This document shows positions 1 to 4,487 of a stretch of 7,136 nucleotides of DNA, piece after piece (position 1 is the stretch's first letter; every line of letters starts with the position of its first letter). The notes beneath the pieces were generated by a model that worked only from the letters and a program-made list of their open reading frames with translations, made no database searches and had not been told where the DNA came from. This DNA comes from an uncultured Eubacteriales bacterium (GTDB taxonomy: Bacteria > Bacillota > Clostridia > Oscillospirales > CAG-272): contig CATWNM010000056.1 of NCBI GenBank assembly GCA_958352145.1, positions 1-7,136 on the forward strand, in the 5' to 3' direction. The translations under genes were made by a program, and so were the position numbers.

Positions 1-22
1 CCTGGAGGATTGGCGTTTGTAA
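1..22 (+). CDS. Possible last codons of an upstream gene (rpoD candidate)
   Basis: One frame entering the window reads Leu-Glu-Asp-Trp-Arg-Leu and then TAA at 20-22, directly before a consensus promoter. Only six residues are visible, so identity cannot be read from the sequence. In many Firmicutes the gene upstream of trmK is rpoD (sigA), and primary sigma factors often end in a short Leu-x-Asp-containing tail, so the end of rpoD is a reasonable guess. It remains an inference from gene order; the six codons could also be chance. Confidence 0.3.
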
Positions 23-28
23 AGAGTA

Positions 29-57
29 TTGACAAGATGAGCGGATAGATATATAAT
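29..57 (+). promoter_or_regulatory. Consensus sigma-A promoter for the DUF1858 gene
   Basis: A perfect -35 box TTGACA (29-34) and a perfect -10 box TATAAT (52-57) are separated by exactly 17 bp. Transcription should start near position 64, leaving a leader of roughly 25 nt with a GAGGTGAT Shine-Dalgarno site (78-85) before the ATG at 91. It drives the DUF1858 gene and, by read-through of the hairpin at 294-325, probably trmK and nif3, for which no separate promoter is evident. Confidence 0.85.
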
Positions 58-90
58 ATATTTGTAAAAATATTAGTGAGGTGATTTAGC

Positions 91-291
91 ATGGAAGTTA
101 CAAAAAACAGTCTGATCGGCGATGTGCTTGATTATAATGTAGATACCGCCCAATTTTTTATGGAAATCGGCATGCATTGTTTGGGCTGCCCACATTCCCG
201 CGGTGAAACGATTGAGGAAGCCTGCGGTGTACACGGTACCGATCCGGATGTGCTTGTGGAAAAAATTAATAAATTTCTGGCTTCAAAATGA
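91..291 (+). CDS. DUF1858 family redox-disulfide protein
   Basis: This 66-residue soluble protein matches the DUF1858 family, also described as the hybrid-cluster-protein-associated redox disulfide domain (TIGR03980). Visible hallmarks are an N-terminal 'V.D.L....D.A..F...GM' segment, the CxxC pair Cys30/Cys33 in GMHCLGC, and the following ETIEEAC..HG.D block with Cys45, then a C-terminal helix ending in a lysine. The protein is one complete domain with no signal peptide or membrane segment, so it should be cytoplasmic. The family's biochemical role is not established; the CxxC suggests thiol-disulfide chemistry or metal binding. The start is supported by the strong Shine-Dalgarno GAGGTGAT five bases upstream. 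It has its own consensus promoter and sits just ahead of trmK and nif3, although the hairpin between them may limit read-through. Confidence 0.9.
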   Translation: MEVTKNSLIGDVLDYNVDTAQFFMEIGMHCLGCPHSRGETIEEACGVHGTDPDVLVEKINKFLASK

Positions 292-293
292 CT

Positions 294-325
294 GTATGCC
301 TTTCCGCTTTTGCGGAAAGGCATAC
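294..325 (+). terminator. 14-bp perfect hairpin between the DUF1858 gene and trmK
   Basis: Arms GTATGCCTTTCCGC (294-307) and its exact complement (312-325) enclose a TTTT loop, starting three bases after the DUF1858 stop codon. Only three T residues follow, so it is a weak intrinsic terminator. It could be a leaky terminator that lowers trmK-nif3 expression, or an mRNA 3'-end stabiliser or processing site. No promoter is visible between it and trmK, which argues for partial read-through. Confidence 0.6.
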
Positions 326-341
326 TTTGCGGTGAGGGTTT

Positions 342-1034
342 ATGCAGCGTTGTGAACTGAATCCGCGCCTTTCTTGGATCGCAAGTCGGGTCCGGCATGG
401 CGCGCGTTTTGCAGATATCGGTACCGATCATGCGAAACTGCCGGTCTATTTGGTGCAAAAGGGGATCGTCTGCTGCGCTATCGCTTCGGATATTGGAGAA
501 GCGCCGGCAAAACGCGCGGCGCAAAATATACAGGCGTGCGGATTATCGAAAAAAATACAGGTGGTTGTGTGCGACGGATTGCAAGGGATCGTTTCCTTTG
601 CGCCGACCGATATTGCGATCTGCGGTATGGGCGGCGAAACGATCTGCGCTATTTTACAAGAAGCCAATCGACTGAAAGACCCAAATGTTCGTTTGTTGCT
701 TCAGCCGATGACCGATTTTGCTTTATTGAGACGTTTTCTTTCGTCAAGGGGATTTGGGATACTGGACGAAGAAATTGTGGAGTCTGAGCATAGGTTATAT
801 CAGTGCCTAGCCGTTTCTTTTACCGGATGCCCGTATACGCTTACAGAAGCGGAAGCCGAAGTGGGGCCGCTGAATATCAAACGGCGTGATCCAGTATTTT
901 TGCGTTATGTTCGGCGCCGTGCCGGTATCGTTCAAGCATGTATGGATGGAAAGCGCGCCGCAGGCGCCGACTGTGCCAGGGAACATGCGCTGCTTGCGTC
1001 TTATATGAAAATTCTTCAAGAGGAATGCCTATGA
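342..1034 (+). CDS. trmK: tRNA (adenine(22)-N1)-methyltransferase TrmK
   Basis: This 230-residue protein belongs to the TrmK/YqfN family (COG2384), which uses S-adenosylmethionine to form m1A22 in the D-arm of bacterial tRNAs in the cytoplasm. The N-terminal Rossmann-like methyltransferase domain shows motif I as ADIGTDH (residues 24-30), ASD at the end of the next strand (48-50), CDGL (77-80), the family motif CGMGG (94-98) and LLLQPM (118-123), followed by the 'EEIVESEHRLYQ' block (143-154). The C-terminal third, about residues 165-230, is the helical extension. Length is normal for the family. The ATG has GGTGAGG (331-337) four bases upstream. The TGA stop overlaps the nif3 start as ATGA, so translation of the two is probably coupled; trmK-nif3 is a common Firmicute pair. 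Confidence 0.95.
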   Translation: MQRCELNPRLSWIASRVRHGARFADIGTDHAKLPVYLVQKGIVCCAIASDIGEAPAKRAAQNIQACGLSKKIQVVVCDGLQGIVSFAPTDIAICGMGGETICAILQEANRLKDPNVRLLLQPMTDFALLRRFLSSRGFGILDEEIVESEHRLYQCLAVSFTGCPYTLTEAEAEVGPLNIKRRDPVFLRYVRRRAGIVQACMDGKRAAGADCAREHALLASYMKILQEECL

Positions 1035-1798
1035 AATTTGCGGATTTTTATGCGTATTTTGAAACAATGATTCCGAAAACATATGCGTGCAGTTGGGATA
1101 ACGACGGCTTGATGTGCGCTTCGAACGTAACGTCAGAGGTTCAGCGTGTGCTTTGTACGCTGGATGTAACAGACGAGGCGCTTTTTTATGCCGCTAGGAA
1201 CGGATTTGATACCGTGCTTTCGCATCATCCGTTGATTTTTCGCCCGCTTGGAGCGGTGACGGCAAAGCGGCACATAGAACGCAAAGTGATTTTTGCAATT
1301 GAAAATCGCATTCGGGTACTCTCTTATCATACGCGCTTTGATGCGATGCCCGGCGGAATGAACGATTTGTTGGCGGAGGCGCTGAACTTGCGGAATGTGC
1401 AGTTTTTCGGGGATGGAGAAAGCGATATGGGGCGTGTTGGCGATTTGGATCATGAAACTGAGATTGATGCGTTTTGCGTACAGATCAAGAAGGCGCTTGA
1501 TGCGCCGTTTGTTTTGTTGTCTGCCGCCGGGAAAACCGTCCGGCGCGTGGCAGTGCTGGGCGGCGAAGGAAAGGATTTTATTTCGGGTGCGGCAAGCAGC
1601 GGTGCCGACACCTTTGTTTCCGGCCATCTGGGATATAATCATATGATCGAGGCGCCGGAACTAGGACTTACGTTGATTGAAGCGGGACATTTTTTCACTG
1701 AGAATTTAATCTGTCCATATTTTTGCCGGCAAATAAAAAAGTTAGCCCCTGATATTGAGTGTGAGACATTTCATTCTAATCGTATCGTACAGAAGTAA
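1031..1798 (+). CDS. Nif3-like dinuclear metal-centre hexameric protein
   Basis: This is a 255-residue member of the NIF3/YbgI/YqfO family (COG0327, DUF34), which forms toroidal hexamers with a two-metal site per subunit. Its reaction is unsettled; it is often annotated as a GTP cyclohydrolase I type 2 homologue. Visible motifs are SWDNDGL (21-27), SHHPLIF (64-70), HTRFDAMPGGMND (100-112), LGGEGKDF (176-183) and IEAGHFFTE (216-224). The expected metal ligands are present: His65, His66, Asp104, His220 and Glu224. It is the short form, lacking the central insert found in B. subtilis YqfO (about 370 residues). An in-frame ATG at 938 would give 286 residues but lies deep inside trmK; the start at 1031 is preferred because AAGAGGAA (1018-1025) precedes it, it overlaps the trmK stop, and the family begins with this kind of 'MK..D......P' sequence. 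Confidence 0.93.
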   Translation: MKFADFYAYFETMIPKTYACSWDNDGLMCASNVTSEVQRVLCTLDVTDEALFYAARNGFDTVLSHHPLIFRPLGAVTAKRHIERKVIFAIENRIRVLSYHTRFDAMPGGMNDLLAEALNLRNVQFFGDGESDMGRVGDLDHETEIDAFCVQIKKALDAPFVLLSAAGKTVRRVAVLGGEGKDFISGAASSGADTFVSGHLGYNHMIEAPELGLTLIEAGHFFTENLICPYFCRQIKKLAPDIECETFHSNRIVQK

Positions 1799-1800
1799 AG

Positions 1801-1832
1801 TTTTAGGCAGGCGGCAAAGCGCCTGCCTAAAA
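1801..1832. terminator. Palindromic hairpin between convergent nif3 and sigK
   Basis: A 13-bp perfect inverted repeat has arms 1801-1813 (TTTTAGGCAGGCG) and 1820-1832 with a six-base loop. It begins two bases after the nif3 stop and contains the sigK TAG stop (complement of 1827-1829). It would fold in both transcripts. The stem starts with T residues and ends with A residues on either strand, and no U-tract follows, so it is not a textbook intrinsic terminator; a bidirectional transcription barrier or mRNA 3'-end protection is the likely role. Confidence 0.6.
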
Positions 1833-2504
1833 GCTTTCCAGCAGTTTTTCCAGCGCGCTTTTTTCAATACGCGACACATAAGAACGTGAGATTCCAAGTT
1901 GTTTTGCTACGTCGCGCTGCGTCAGTGCAGGTTTGTTATTGAGCCCATAGCGAAGAATCAGAATTTTTTGTTCCCGCTCGTTCAGTTTTTCACGGATTAG
2001 CGTCAGCGCTTTTTGTGTGTGCAGTTTTCTGTCTATATCTTCCGCAATGGTATCCTCGCAGCAGATAATATCTTGATAGGTCAGAGGATTGCCGTCTCTG
2101 TCCATATCGATTGTTTCATTGATAGATACTTCGCAGGCAAGTTTTTTTTGAGAACGAAAATACATTAAAATTTCATTTTGTATACATTTCGCGCCGTAGG
2201 TTGCAAACCGTGCGCCGTTTTCAAAATCAAACGAATCGATGGCTTTGATCAGCCCGATACTTCCGATTGAAATCAGATCGTCCTGGTTTTTGCTTGAAAA
2301 GTAATACTTTCGCACGATATGCGCGACTAGGCGCAGGTTGTGTTCGATCAGCGCAGCACGCGCATGCTCGTCCCCGTTTTTCATTTTTATAAACAGTTCT
2401 TTTTCGGTTTTGGCAGGAAGAGGGGCGGGGAAGTTTTGTCCGCCGGACAAACCGAGGATCAGATATACAAGCCCCATTGCCAAAGAGGGAATTGAAGAAA
2501 ACAT
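1827..2504 (-). CDS. sigK: RNA polymerase sporulation sigma factor SigK (pro-sigma-K)
   Basis: This 225-residue sigma-70-family protein is read as sigma-K, the late mother-cell sporulation factor that directs coat and maturation genes. Residues 4-20 form a hydrophobic pro-sequence followed by NFPAPLP, as in pro-sigma-K, which is membrane-held until the SpoIVFB protease cleaves it. Region 2.1 is GDEHARAALIEHNLRLVAHI (44-63), region 2.2 DDLISIGSIGLIKAID (75-90), regions 2.3-2.4 run from FDFENG to YFR (92-117), region 4.1 covers LNEREQKILILRYGL (174-188), and region 4.2 is the helix-turn-helix TQRDVAKQLGISRSYVSRIE (195-214). Region 3 is short, as in sporulation sigmas. The gene is intact, with no skin-type interruption. 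The start has AAAGGA seven bases upstream. An inverted repeat overlaps this site. SigE is the nearest alternative but usually has a different, longer pro-region. Confidence 0.9.
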   Translation of the reverse strand: MFSSIPSLAMGLVYLILGLSGGQNFPAPLPAKTEKELFIKMKNGDEHARAALIEHNLRLVAHIVRKYYFSSKNQDDLISIGSIGLIKAIDSFDFENGARFATYGAKCIQNEILMYFRSQKKLACEVSINETIDMDRDGNPLTYQDIICCEDTIAEDIDRKLHTQKALTLIREKLNEREQKILILRYGLNNKPALTQRDVAKQLGISRSYVSRIEKSALEKLLESF

Positions 2505-2508
2505 GGCC

Positions 2509-2552
2509 TTTTCCTTTCAGATCAAAGTTACTAAATATATATGAAAGGAAAA
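2509..2552. repeat. Inverted repeat covering the sigK ribosome-binding site
   Basis: The 11-base sequence TTTTCCTTTCA (2509-2519) has its exact reverse complement at 2542-2552, with a 22-base A/T-rich spacer. The sigK Shine-Dalgarno (AAAGGA on the minus strand, complement of 2512-2517) lies inside one arm. The outer ends carry CATG on both sides (2502-2505 and 2555-2558), so the minus-strand sigK start is mirrored by a plus-strand RBS-like AAAGGA and ATG. In a sigK transcript beginning upstream of 2552 the arms would pair and could hide the RBS; otherwise it could be a protein-binding palindrome. The repeat is seen directly; the role is inference. Confidence 0.5.
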
Positions 2553-2555
2553 AAC

Positions 2556-2615
2556 ATGTCTACGACTTTTGCAGCGTGTCCGCGCACAAAAGAATTTAAA
2601 ATTTGGTTTAGATAA
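2556..2615 (+). CDS. Possible 19-codon small ORF divergent from sigK
   Basis: An ATG at 2556 preceded by AAAGGA (2544-2549) seven bases upstream opens a 19-residue reading frame, MSTTFAACPRTKEFKIWFR, ending in TAA at 2613-2615. The RBS and spacing are good, but no convincing promoter is visible ahead of it, I recognise no family, and its RBS is the mirror arm of the sigK inverted repeat, so the signal may be a by-product of that palindrome. It lies upstream of the rplM promoter and so is not an rplM leader peptide. It may well be chance. Confidence 0.15.
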   Translation: MSTTFAACPRTKEFKIWFR

Positions 2616-2705
2616 CTTGTATGCGAAAGAAAATAAAAGAAAACGATAGAAAATCAAAGGTTGAATCGCCTTAAATTAAATTTTTGAGCTTTTTTGGAAA
2701 AATGC

Positions 2706-2734
2706 TTGACAGTATTATCCCTCTGTGTTATAAT
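2706..2734 (+). promoter_or_regulatory. Strong extended -10 promoter of the rplM-rpsI operon
   Basis: Perfect TTGACA (2706-2711) and TATAAT (2729-2734) boxes are 17 bp apart, with an extra TG at 2726-2727 that makes an extended -10. An A/T-rich stretch (2671-2703) directly upstream could act as an UP element, fitting a ribosomal protein operon. The start point should be near 2741, leaving a leader of about 47 nt before the rplM ATG. Confidence 0.88.
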
Positions 2735-2787
2735 ACCGAATGTTCAGCAGGATCGTTATTTTTCTATGTTTTAATGGAGGATTTTTA

Positions 2788-3219
2788 ATGTCTACTTATA
2801 TGGCGAAAAAGGAAGCCGTTGAACGGAAATGGTATGTTCTTGACGCAGCCGGAAAGCCGCTTGGCAAAACGGCGGCGGCAGCGGCCACCATTCTTCGCGG
2901 CAAACACAGACCGGAGTTTACACCGCATGTGGACTGCGGCGAGTTTGTTATCATCATCAATGCGTCTAAGGCTGTTCTTTCCGGTAAAAAGCTGGATCAG
3001 AAATATTACCGGCATCATTCCGGTTATATCGGCGGATTGAAAGCGGTGCAGTATCGCACGCTGATGGCAACTAAGCCGGAACTTGCAATGGAGCTTGCGG
3101 TTAAAGGAATGCTGCCGCACAATTCGATCGGCGCAGCTTCCATCGCGCGCCTGAAGGTATATGCGGGCGACGTGCATAAGCACGAGGCGCAGAAGCCAAC
3201 TCCCTATGCGTTTAACTGA
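2788..3219 (+). CDS. rplM: 50S ribosomal protein L13
   Basis: This 143-residue protein is bacterial L13, an early-assembling 23S rRNA-binding protein of the large subunit. Typical segments are KWYVLDAAGKPLGKTAAAAA (14-33), the LRGKHRPEFTPHVDCG region (36-51), VIIINA (54-59), YYRHHSGYIGG (73-83) and the signature GMLPHNSIG (107-115) followed by LKVYAGDVHKHEAQKP (122-137). Where many L13 proteins have GR after the MLPxNxL motif, this one has GA. Length agrees with the family norm of about 142-145. An in-frame ATG at 2740 would add 16 residues, but it lies almost at the predicted transcription start and has no RBS; the ATG at 2788 has GGAGG (2776-2780) seven bases upstream. It is co-transcribed with rpsI, the near-universal arrangement. 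Confidence 0.97.
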   Translation: MSTYMAKKEAVERKWYVLDAAGKPLGKTAAAAATILRGKHRPEFTPHVDCGEFVIIINASKAVLSGKKLDQKYYRHHSGYIGGLKAVQYRTLMATKPELAMELAVKGMLPHNSIGAASIARLKVYAGDVHKHEAQKPTPYAFN

Positions 3220-3240
3220 AGAAAGGATGGCTAAATAAAT

Positions 3241-3642
3241 ATGTATACAAGTGCAAAGCCTTATTTTTACGGCACCGGCAGAAGAAAAAAATCTGTTGCC
3301 CGCGTTCGCATTTATCCTGGCAGTGGAGCGATTACCGTAAATGGACGCAATATAGATGATTATTTCGGTCTGGATACACTGCATTTGATCGTCAACCAGC
3401 CGTTCGGCGTCACCGGTACGGAGGGCAAGTTTGATATTGTTGCCAACGTCAAGGGCGGCGGCATGTCCGGTCAGGCAGGTGCAATACGTCACGGTCTTGC
3501 TCGCGCACTGCTTGCCGTGGATGAAAATTACAGACCCGCGCTCAAGAAGGCCGGTTTCCTCACGCGCGATCCTCGTATGAAAGAAAGAAAGAAGTACGGT
3601 CTCAAGGCGGCTCGTCGTGCTCCGCAGTTCTCAAAGAGATAA
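3241..3642 (+). CDS. rpsI: 30S ribosomal protein S9
   Basis: This 133-residue protein is bacterial S9, which sits in the head of the small subunit and reaches the P-site tRNA with its C-terminal tail. It shows YGTGRRKKSVARVRI (10-24), VNQPF (51-55), the signature GGGMSGQAGAIRHGLARAL (72-90), LTRDPRMKERKKYGLKAARR (107-126) and the invariant C-terminal QFSKR. Length matches the family. It starts 21 bases after the rplM stop. The only visible RBS, AAAGGA (3222-3227), is 13 bases from the ATG, which is long, and a three-codon frame (ATG GCT AAA TAA, 3227-3238) lies between them. The ATG at 3241 is still preferred, since it is the only one in frame ahead of the conserved N-terminus. A terminator follows. 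Confidence 0.97.
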   Translation: MYTSAKPYFYGTGRRKKSVARVRIYPGSGAITVNGRNIDDYFGLDTLHLIVNQPFGVTGTEGKFDIVANVKGGGMSGQAGAIRHGLARALLAVDENYRPALKKAGFLTRDPRMKERKKYGLKAARRAPQFSKR

Positions 3643-3658
3643 AAATTCGGTTGCTTTC

Positions 3659-3691
3659 AAATCCCGAAGCCCGTTTGCTTCGGGATTTTTT
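3659..3691 (+). terminator. Intrinsic terminator of rplM-rpsI
   Basis: A 12-bp perfect stem (AAATCCCGAAGC, 3659-3670, with 3677-3688) and a six-base loop continue into a T-run through 3691, starting 17 bases after the rpsI stop. It has the A-stem-T layout of a rho-independent terminator and closes the ribosomal operon ahead of the next promoter. Confidence 0.9.
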
Positions 3692-3728
3692 GTACGCGGC
3701 GCTGCTTTATTGAAATTCAAAAACAATG

Positions 3729-3757
3729 TTGACAAATTGGCTGAATGCCGGTATACT
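3729..3757 (+). promoter_or_regulatory. Sigma-A promoter of the small membrane protein gene
   Basis: Perfect TTGACA (3729-3734) and TATACT (3752-3757), one mismatch from the consensus -10, are spaced by 17 bp. The start point should be near 3764, leaving a leader of about 79 nt that carries two small hairpins. Confidence 0.82.
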
Positions 3758-3767
3758 AATTCTAGTA

Positions 3768-3799
3768 CAGCACAATGCTGAAATCCGGCAATCCCGGAT
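3768..3799 (+). promoter_or_regulatory. Two tandem hairpins in the leader of the membrane protein gene
   Basis: CAGCA (3768-3772) pairs with TGCTG (3776-3780) around a three-base loop, and ATCCGG (3783-3788) pairs with CCGGAT (3794-3799) around CAATC. Both lie at the very 5' end of the predicted transcript. No U-run follows, so they are not terminators. 5'-end mRNA stabilisation or a binding site are possible roles. A 12-codon ATG frame (3775-3813) overlaps them but has no RBS. Confidence 0.4.
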
Positions 3800-3842
3800 A
3801 CGATGTTACGTAATACAAATTCTATAAAACTGGAGGCTATTT

Positions 3843-4262
3843 ATGAAAACGAAATTAGGTATTTCGGTTGGCTTGTTCGGCGCGGCAATTTATTTTTTGG
3901 GCCTTTTTTCCGGTTATCTTGCAATGATTCTTTTGGTCGGTTATGTGCTGTTGTTTGAGCAGGACGCTTGGCTGCGCAAATCTGCAGTGAAAGCAATGAC
4001 GATTATGCTGCTTTTTTCTATCATATCCGGCATTATCACTTTGATTCCAGGCGCGATTTCAGTTATAGACGATGCTTTGAATATATTCAATATTAGTTTC
4101 AGCGTGTCATTTGTTCAAAGAATCGTTACTTTTATTACTGGGCTGCTCAGCTACCTTGAGAAAATTCTTCTTCTCGTGCTGGGTATCCAAGCCGTGCACC
4201 AGCAGTCTGTCAATCTTGGTATCATCGATCAAATGATTGATAAACATATGAAAGCAGAATAA
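3843..4262 (+). CDS. Small integral membrane protein of unknown function
   Basis: This 139-residue protein has three to four predicted hydrophobic segments: about residues 7-38 (long enough for a hairpin of two short helices, broken by Gly20-Gly24), about 50-73, and about 87-117, with polar stretches at FEQDAWLRKSAVK (38-50) and a charged C-terminal tail IIDQMIDKHMKAE (127-139). The basic residues at the start and after the first segment suggest that the N-terminus and the 40s loop face the cytoplasm. It has no cysteines and no recognisable enzyme motif. It resembles small conserved clostridial membrane proteins by general appearance only; I cannot name a family. The start is secure: GGAGG (3832-3836) lies six bases upstream. 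It is a single-gene unit with its own strong promoter and a hairpin after it, so the neighbours say little about its role. Confidence 0.85.
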   Translation: MKTKLGISVGLFGAAIYFLGLFSGYLAMILLVGYVLLFEQDAWLRKSAVKAMTIMLLFSIISGIITLIPGAISVIDDALNIFNISFSVSFVQRIVTFITGLLSYLEKILLLVLGIQAVHQQSVNLGIIDQMIDKHMKAE

Positions 4263-4279
4263 ACGTACATAAACGACTC

Positions 4280-4320
4280 AGACAGCCGGGGCTGCAAATA
4301 ACAAGCGGCTTCGGCTGTCT
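4280..4320 (+). terminator. Long hairpin after the membrane protein gene
   Basis: AGACAGCCG (4280-4288) pairs perfectly with 4312-4320, and the stem can continue inward (4289-4295 with 4305-4311) through G-C and G-U pairs to a nine-base loop, giving about 16 pairs. It begins 17 bases after the stop codon. The following bases are T-rich but interrupted, so termination may be only moderately efficient. It most likely marks the end of the preceding transcript. Confidence 0.6.
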
Positions 4321-4389
4321 ATGTTTGCGTTTCTCTGTTCGTCTGGTAATATGCGATCTTGCTGTTTTTGGGGAATGGCGCGTTTTTTA

Positions 4390-4418
4390 TTGACTTTTTC
4401 TGTACAATATGATATAAT
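4390..4418 (+). promoter_or_regulatory. Extended -10 promoter of the FAD-dependent oxidoreductase gene
   Basis: TTGACT (4390-4395, one mismatch) and a perfect TATAAT (4413-4418) are 17 bp apart, with TG at 4410-4411 giving an extended -10. Transcription should begin near 4425, about 20 nt upstream of a terminator-like hairpin that precedes the start codon. Confidence 0.82.
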
Positions 4419-4444
4419 GCAATCGCAGCACGGCGTATAAACGG

Positions 4445-4470
4445 CGGATTCCTCGGGAATCCGATTTTTT
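4445..4470 (+). terminator. Terminator-like hairpin inside the leader (possible attenuator)
   Basis: CGGATTCC (4445-4452) pairs perfectly with GGAATCCG (4456-4463) around a TCG loop, followed by A and six T residues (4465-4470). This is a good rho-independent terminator shape, yet it lies between the promoter at 4390-4418 and the ATG at 4488, so transcripts from that promoter must read through it. The RBS GGAGTGAG (4477-4484) follows just downstream. It could be an attenuator. Alternatively it backs up termination of the upstream unit and leaks enough for expression. No clear competing anti-terminator pairing was found by eye. Confidence 0.6.
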
Positions 4471-4487
4471 ATGTACGGAGTGAGACC

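Noticed and set aside
938..1030. Longer nif3 start at 938 giving 286 residues
   Set aside because: It would overlap trmK by about 97 bases and adds an arginine-rich sequence unlike the family; the ATG at 1031 has an RBS and the ATGA overlap.
2615..2623. Minus-strand CATACAAG as a sigma-E-like -10 for sigK
   Set aside because: The -10 is close to CATACAnT, but no suitable -35 is found 14-15 bases upstream. A second candidate, CATATATA (complement of 2536-2543), is also a weak match. Neither is strong enough to annotate.
2740..2787. Longer L13 start at 2740
   Set aside because: It is at or before the predicted transcription start, lacks an RBS, and the extra residues are not part of L13; GGAGG sits correctly for the ATG at 2788.
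2785..3492. Long minus-strand frame of 235 codons opposite rplM and rpsI
   Set aside because: Both plus-strand genes are certain ribosomal proteins; the frame has no family resemblance and is an antisense shadow.
3775..3813. 12-codon leader peptide before the membrane protein gene
   Set aside because: No Shine-Dalgarno precedes the ATG and there is no run of regulatory codons; kept only as part of the leader observation.
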